A stretch of DNA of 7,103 bases from Actinomycetota bacterium. Its GTDB lineage: Bacteria; Actinomycetota; Humimicrobiia; Humimicrobiales; Humimicrobiaceae. Each line of letters opens with the position of its first letter. Position 1 is the stretch's first letter. The notes beneath the pieces were generated by a model. That model was not told the origin of the DNA and made no database searches. It saw only the letters and a program-made list of their open reading frames with translations. Made by a program: the position numbers and the translations under genes. The stretch lies in NCBI GenBank assembly GCA_018399435.1, contig JAGYOJ010000079.1, positions 1 through 7,103 of the forward strand, given 5' to 3'. This document shows positions 5,385-7,103 of the stretch, one piece after another.

Positions 5385-6515
5385 GTGTTTTTAAAACAAA
5401 TAGAACTCAAAAATTTTAGAAATTACACCGATATTAATTTAAGTTTTGAAAAAGGGACAATTCTTATAATTGGAAATAATGGCCAAGGTAAAACAAACCT
5501 ATTAGAATCAATCTATTATTTGTCAAGCGGCAAGTCACATAGGTCTGCAAGCCAACTCGATTTAATAAATTGGGATAGTGATTTTTTCCTGGTCAGGGCA
5601 AAAGTAGAGGACAGCAATGATAAATTAATAGAACTCCAACTTGGTAGCGATAATAATTTAAAGATAAGGGTAGACAAAGTTTACCAAAAAAGAAAAACTG
5701 ATTTTATAAACATAGTCCCTTCTGTAATATTTAATCCTGATGATCTTAACCTGGTAAAAGGCAGCCCTTTTTATAGGAGAAATTATATGGATGAGATATT
5801 GGAGAAAGTAATAAAGGGATACTCCAAGCATAGGAATCAATATGGGAAAATACTGAACCAAAGAAATAGTTTATTAAAAAGCATGTCAAAAGACAAAAAG
5901 CTTCTAAATTCATCTACTTTTGATGTATGGAATGAAAAATTAATAAAATATGGTGTTAGTATCATAAAATATAGGGAAAAAATGTTGAATTCAATAAGGG
6001 GAAAATTTTTTGAAATTATTGACTACTTTTTTAAAAATAGCAATGCAGAAATAGACTATATACCAAGCTGGTATAGAAAAGTCCAGAAACCTATTGGAAA
6101 TATCGAAAACATAAAAGAAGAATATGAAAGCCATCTTAAAAATAATATTGAAAGGGACCTTAAACTAAGGACAACTACGATAGGTCCCCACAGGGATGAT
6201 TTATTTATCAGGTTTGGAGGAAAAGATGTAAGGACTTTTGGTTCCCAGGGCCAACAAAGGATAGCCACGCTTTGCCTTAAATTATGTGAATTATTCTTGC
6301 TTAAAGAAAAATTGGGGAAATATCCATTGTTTTTGCTTGATGATGTACTTTCTGAACTAGACTTAAAAAGGAAAAAATTGCTTATAAAACTTTTAGAAAA
6401 CAAATTCCAAACTTTTATAACTACCACAAACACCAGCTATATAGAAGGCCTTGATATGGATATAAGTAAAAGTTATAGGGTTGAAAATGGCAGAGTGCAA
6501 GAAATTAAAATTTAA
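5385..6515 (+). CDS. recF: DNA replication and repair protein RecF
   Basis: A 376-residue SMC-like ATPase that binds gapped DNA and, with RecO and RecR, helps load RecA at stalled forks. Walker A is GNNGQGKT (30-37), the ABC signature region is FGSQGQQR (285-292), Walker B is LFLLDD (315-320), followed by the D-loop SELD (323-326). The C-terminal TFITTTN stretch (343-349) is also typical. I chose the GTG at 5385 because the protein then starts MFLKQIELKNFRNY, the normal RecF N terminus. An ATG at 5268 is in frame but would overlap the zinc-ribbon gene by 104 bp and add 39 residues unlike RecF. The ribosome site before the GTG is weak, so coupling to the upstream gene is likely. dnaN, the usual upstream neighbour, is replaced by the FmdB-type gene. 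Confidence 0.95.
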   Translation: MFLKQIELKNFRNYTDINLSFEKGTILIIGNNGQGKTNLLESIYYLSSGKSHRSASQLDLINWDSDFFLVRAKVEDSNDKLIELQLGSDNNLKIRVDKVYQKRKTDFINIVPSVIFNPDDLNLVKGSPFYRRNYMDEILEKVIKGYSKHRNQYGKILNQRNSLLKSMSKDKKLLNSSTFDVWNEKLIKYGVSIIKYREKMLNSIRGKFFEIIDYFFKNSNAEIDYIPSWYRKVQKPIGNIENIKEEYESHLKNNIERDLKLRTTTIGPHRDDLFIRFGGKDVRTFGSQGQQRIATLCLKLCELFLLKEKLGKYPLFLLDDVLSELDLKRKKLLIKLLENKFQTFITTTNTSYIEGLDMDISKSYRVENGRVQEIKI

Positions 6516-6835
6516 ATGGGTGATTACTTATATCTAATAAAATTAAAGCATTTACCAGTATTGGTGAATTAAAATCTTTATTAGAGCTCTATCTAAATTT
6601 TAAGAATTAAAATATGATTCTTTAATTAATTAACCAAAATTATTTTAATAATAGGTTTGCGGAAAAAAATTGAATACTTTATGTAGAAATTCTGGAATTT
6701 ATAAAGCACCTATGGAAATTTTAAATTAAAAGGCGCTAAATAGGAACTTAAAGATTATATTTAGTTTAAATTGATAATCAAGTAAAATAAAATTTAGGGA
6801 TATGGCAAGTTAATTTTGAAAAAGATTTAGTAAAC
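6516..6835. other. 320-bp AT-rich spacer between recF and dciA, no intact gene seen
   Basis: All three plus-strand frames are broken by stops. The longest open stretches are about 25 codons (for example 6533-6607, reading SNKIKAFTSIGELKSLLELY), which could be remains of a decayed gene or chance. One hairpin is visible: ATTTACCA (6550-6557) with TGGTGAAT (6562-6569), including one G-U pair, 35 nt after the recF stop. It has no T run, so it is a weak transcription end signal at best. A TTGATA at 6771 could be a -35, but no matching -10 stands out. No tRNA, IS end or DnaA-box cluster is visible. Confidence 0.5.
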
Positions 6836-7103
6836 ATGTATGAAATAGAAAATATAAAAGATATATTGGAAAAAGCAGTAGAAGACCTTAATATAAAAGG
6901 AAAGTTAGAAATTTCTAAAGTCTTTAATCACTGGGAGGATATTGTTGGAGAACAAATATCTGAGAAATCAAAACCTGAAACAATAAAAAACAAAATTCTT
7001 TTTGTGTCAGTCGCTTCTTCAACCTGGGCAAATGAACTAAATTTAATGTCAAGGCAATTAGTGGAAAAGGTAAATTCTTTTGCGGGGATGAAGGTTATTG
7101 AGG
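6836..7103 (+). CDS. dciA: DciA/DUF721 family protein, N-terminal part (cut by window edge)
   Basis: The first 89 codons of a gene running off the right edge. It shows the DUF721 pattern: a leading amphipathic part, then W33 in HWEDIVGEQI, and the segment NKILFVSVASSTWANEL (52-68) with W64, followed by a helix (QLVEKVN). DciA-type proteins interact with the replicative helicase DnaB and are thought to help load it in bacteria without DnaC or DnaI. Position after recF matches the recF-DUF721-gyrB order of Actinobacteria, though here a 320-bp gap intervenes. The ATG at 6836 gives a normal N terminus but has only a weak purine-rich ribosome site; the frame is open back to 6791 without another ATG. 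The C terminus is not seen. Confidence 0.82.
   Translation, partial: MYEIENIKDILEKAVEDLNIKGKLEISKVFNHWEDIVGEQISEKSKPETIKNKILFVSVASSTWANELNLMSRQLVEKVNSFAGMKVIE

Noticed and set aside
6056..6433. Minus-strand 125-codon ORF within recF
   Set aside because: It is a shadow of recF; the plus strand carries the Walker B and signature motifs.

Overview
The window comes from an AT-rich bacterial chromosome, probably of an anaerobe. Short intergenic spacers, GTG/TTG starts, clear Shine-Dalgarno sites and TATAAT-type promoters all fit a bacterium. The pair recF then a DciA/DUF721 gene is a gene order best known from Actinobacteria (recF-DUF721-gyrB). Together with the low GC and the NADH/Fe-S redox genes, this suggests an uncultured low-GC actinobacterial-type lineage. 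That placement is an inference and is not proved by the sequence.

Layout. (1) Positions 1-1050, minus strand: a two-gene redox operon, beginning with a NarI/HdrE/DsrM-like membrane cytochrome b subunit and followed by a HdrC-like 4Fe-4S protein cut off by the window edge. (2) Positions 1051-1546: a roughly 500-bp divergent intergenic region. It holds an extended -10 promoter for each operon, a further plus-strand TTGACA promoter, and a structured stretch ending in an AT-rich hairpin with a T run. It may encode a small RNA or leader of about 180 nt. (3) Positions 1547-3757, plus strand: nuoE-like and nuoF-like genes, the NADH-oxidising FMN/Fe-S module found in complex I, bifurcating hydrogenases and NAD-dependent formate dehydrogenases. 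No hydrogenase, formate dehydrogenase or NuoG gene follows. (4) Positions 3758-5073, minus strand: a fumarylacetoacetate-hydrolase-family enzyme translationally coupled to a LysE/RhtB-type exporter. Its last stop codon abuts the nuoF stop codon with no base between. (5) Positions 5177-6512 coding, plus strand: an FmdB-type zinc-ribbon protein with a probable TTG start, then recF with a probable GTG start. (6) Positions 6516-6835: an AT-rich stretch broken by stops in every plus-strand frame. (7) From 6836 to the end: a 5' portion of a DciA/DUF721 gene.

How the parts may work together. The NuoEF pair would take electrons from NADH or return them to NAD+. The divergent cytochrome b/Fe-S operon resembles HdrDE or DsrMK-type membrane modules that exchange electrons with quinones and thiol/disulfide carriers. 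The two operons share an 11-nt extended -10 sequence, so joint control is possible. Whether the proteins are physical partners cannot be told from this window. The FAH/LysE pair looks like a small unrelated metabolic operon. recF and dciA are replication and repair housekeeping genes. I see no defence system, mobile element, CRISPR array, tRNA or rRNA here.
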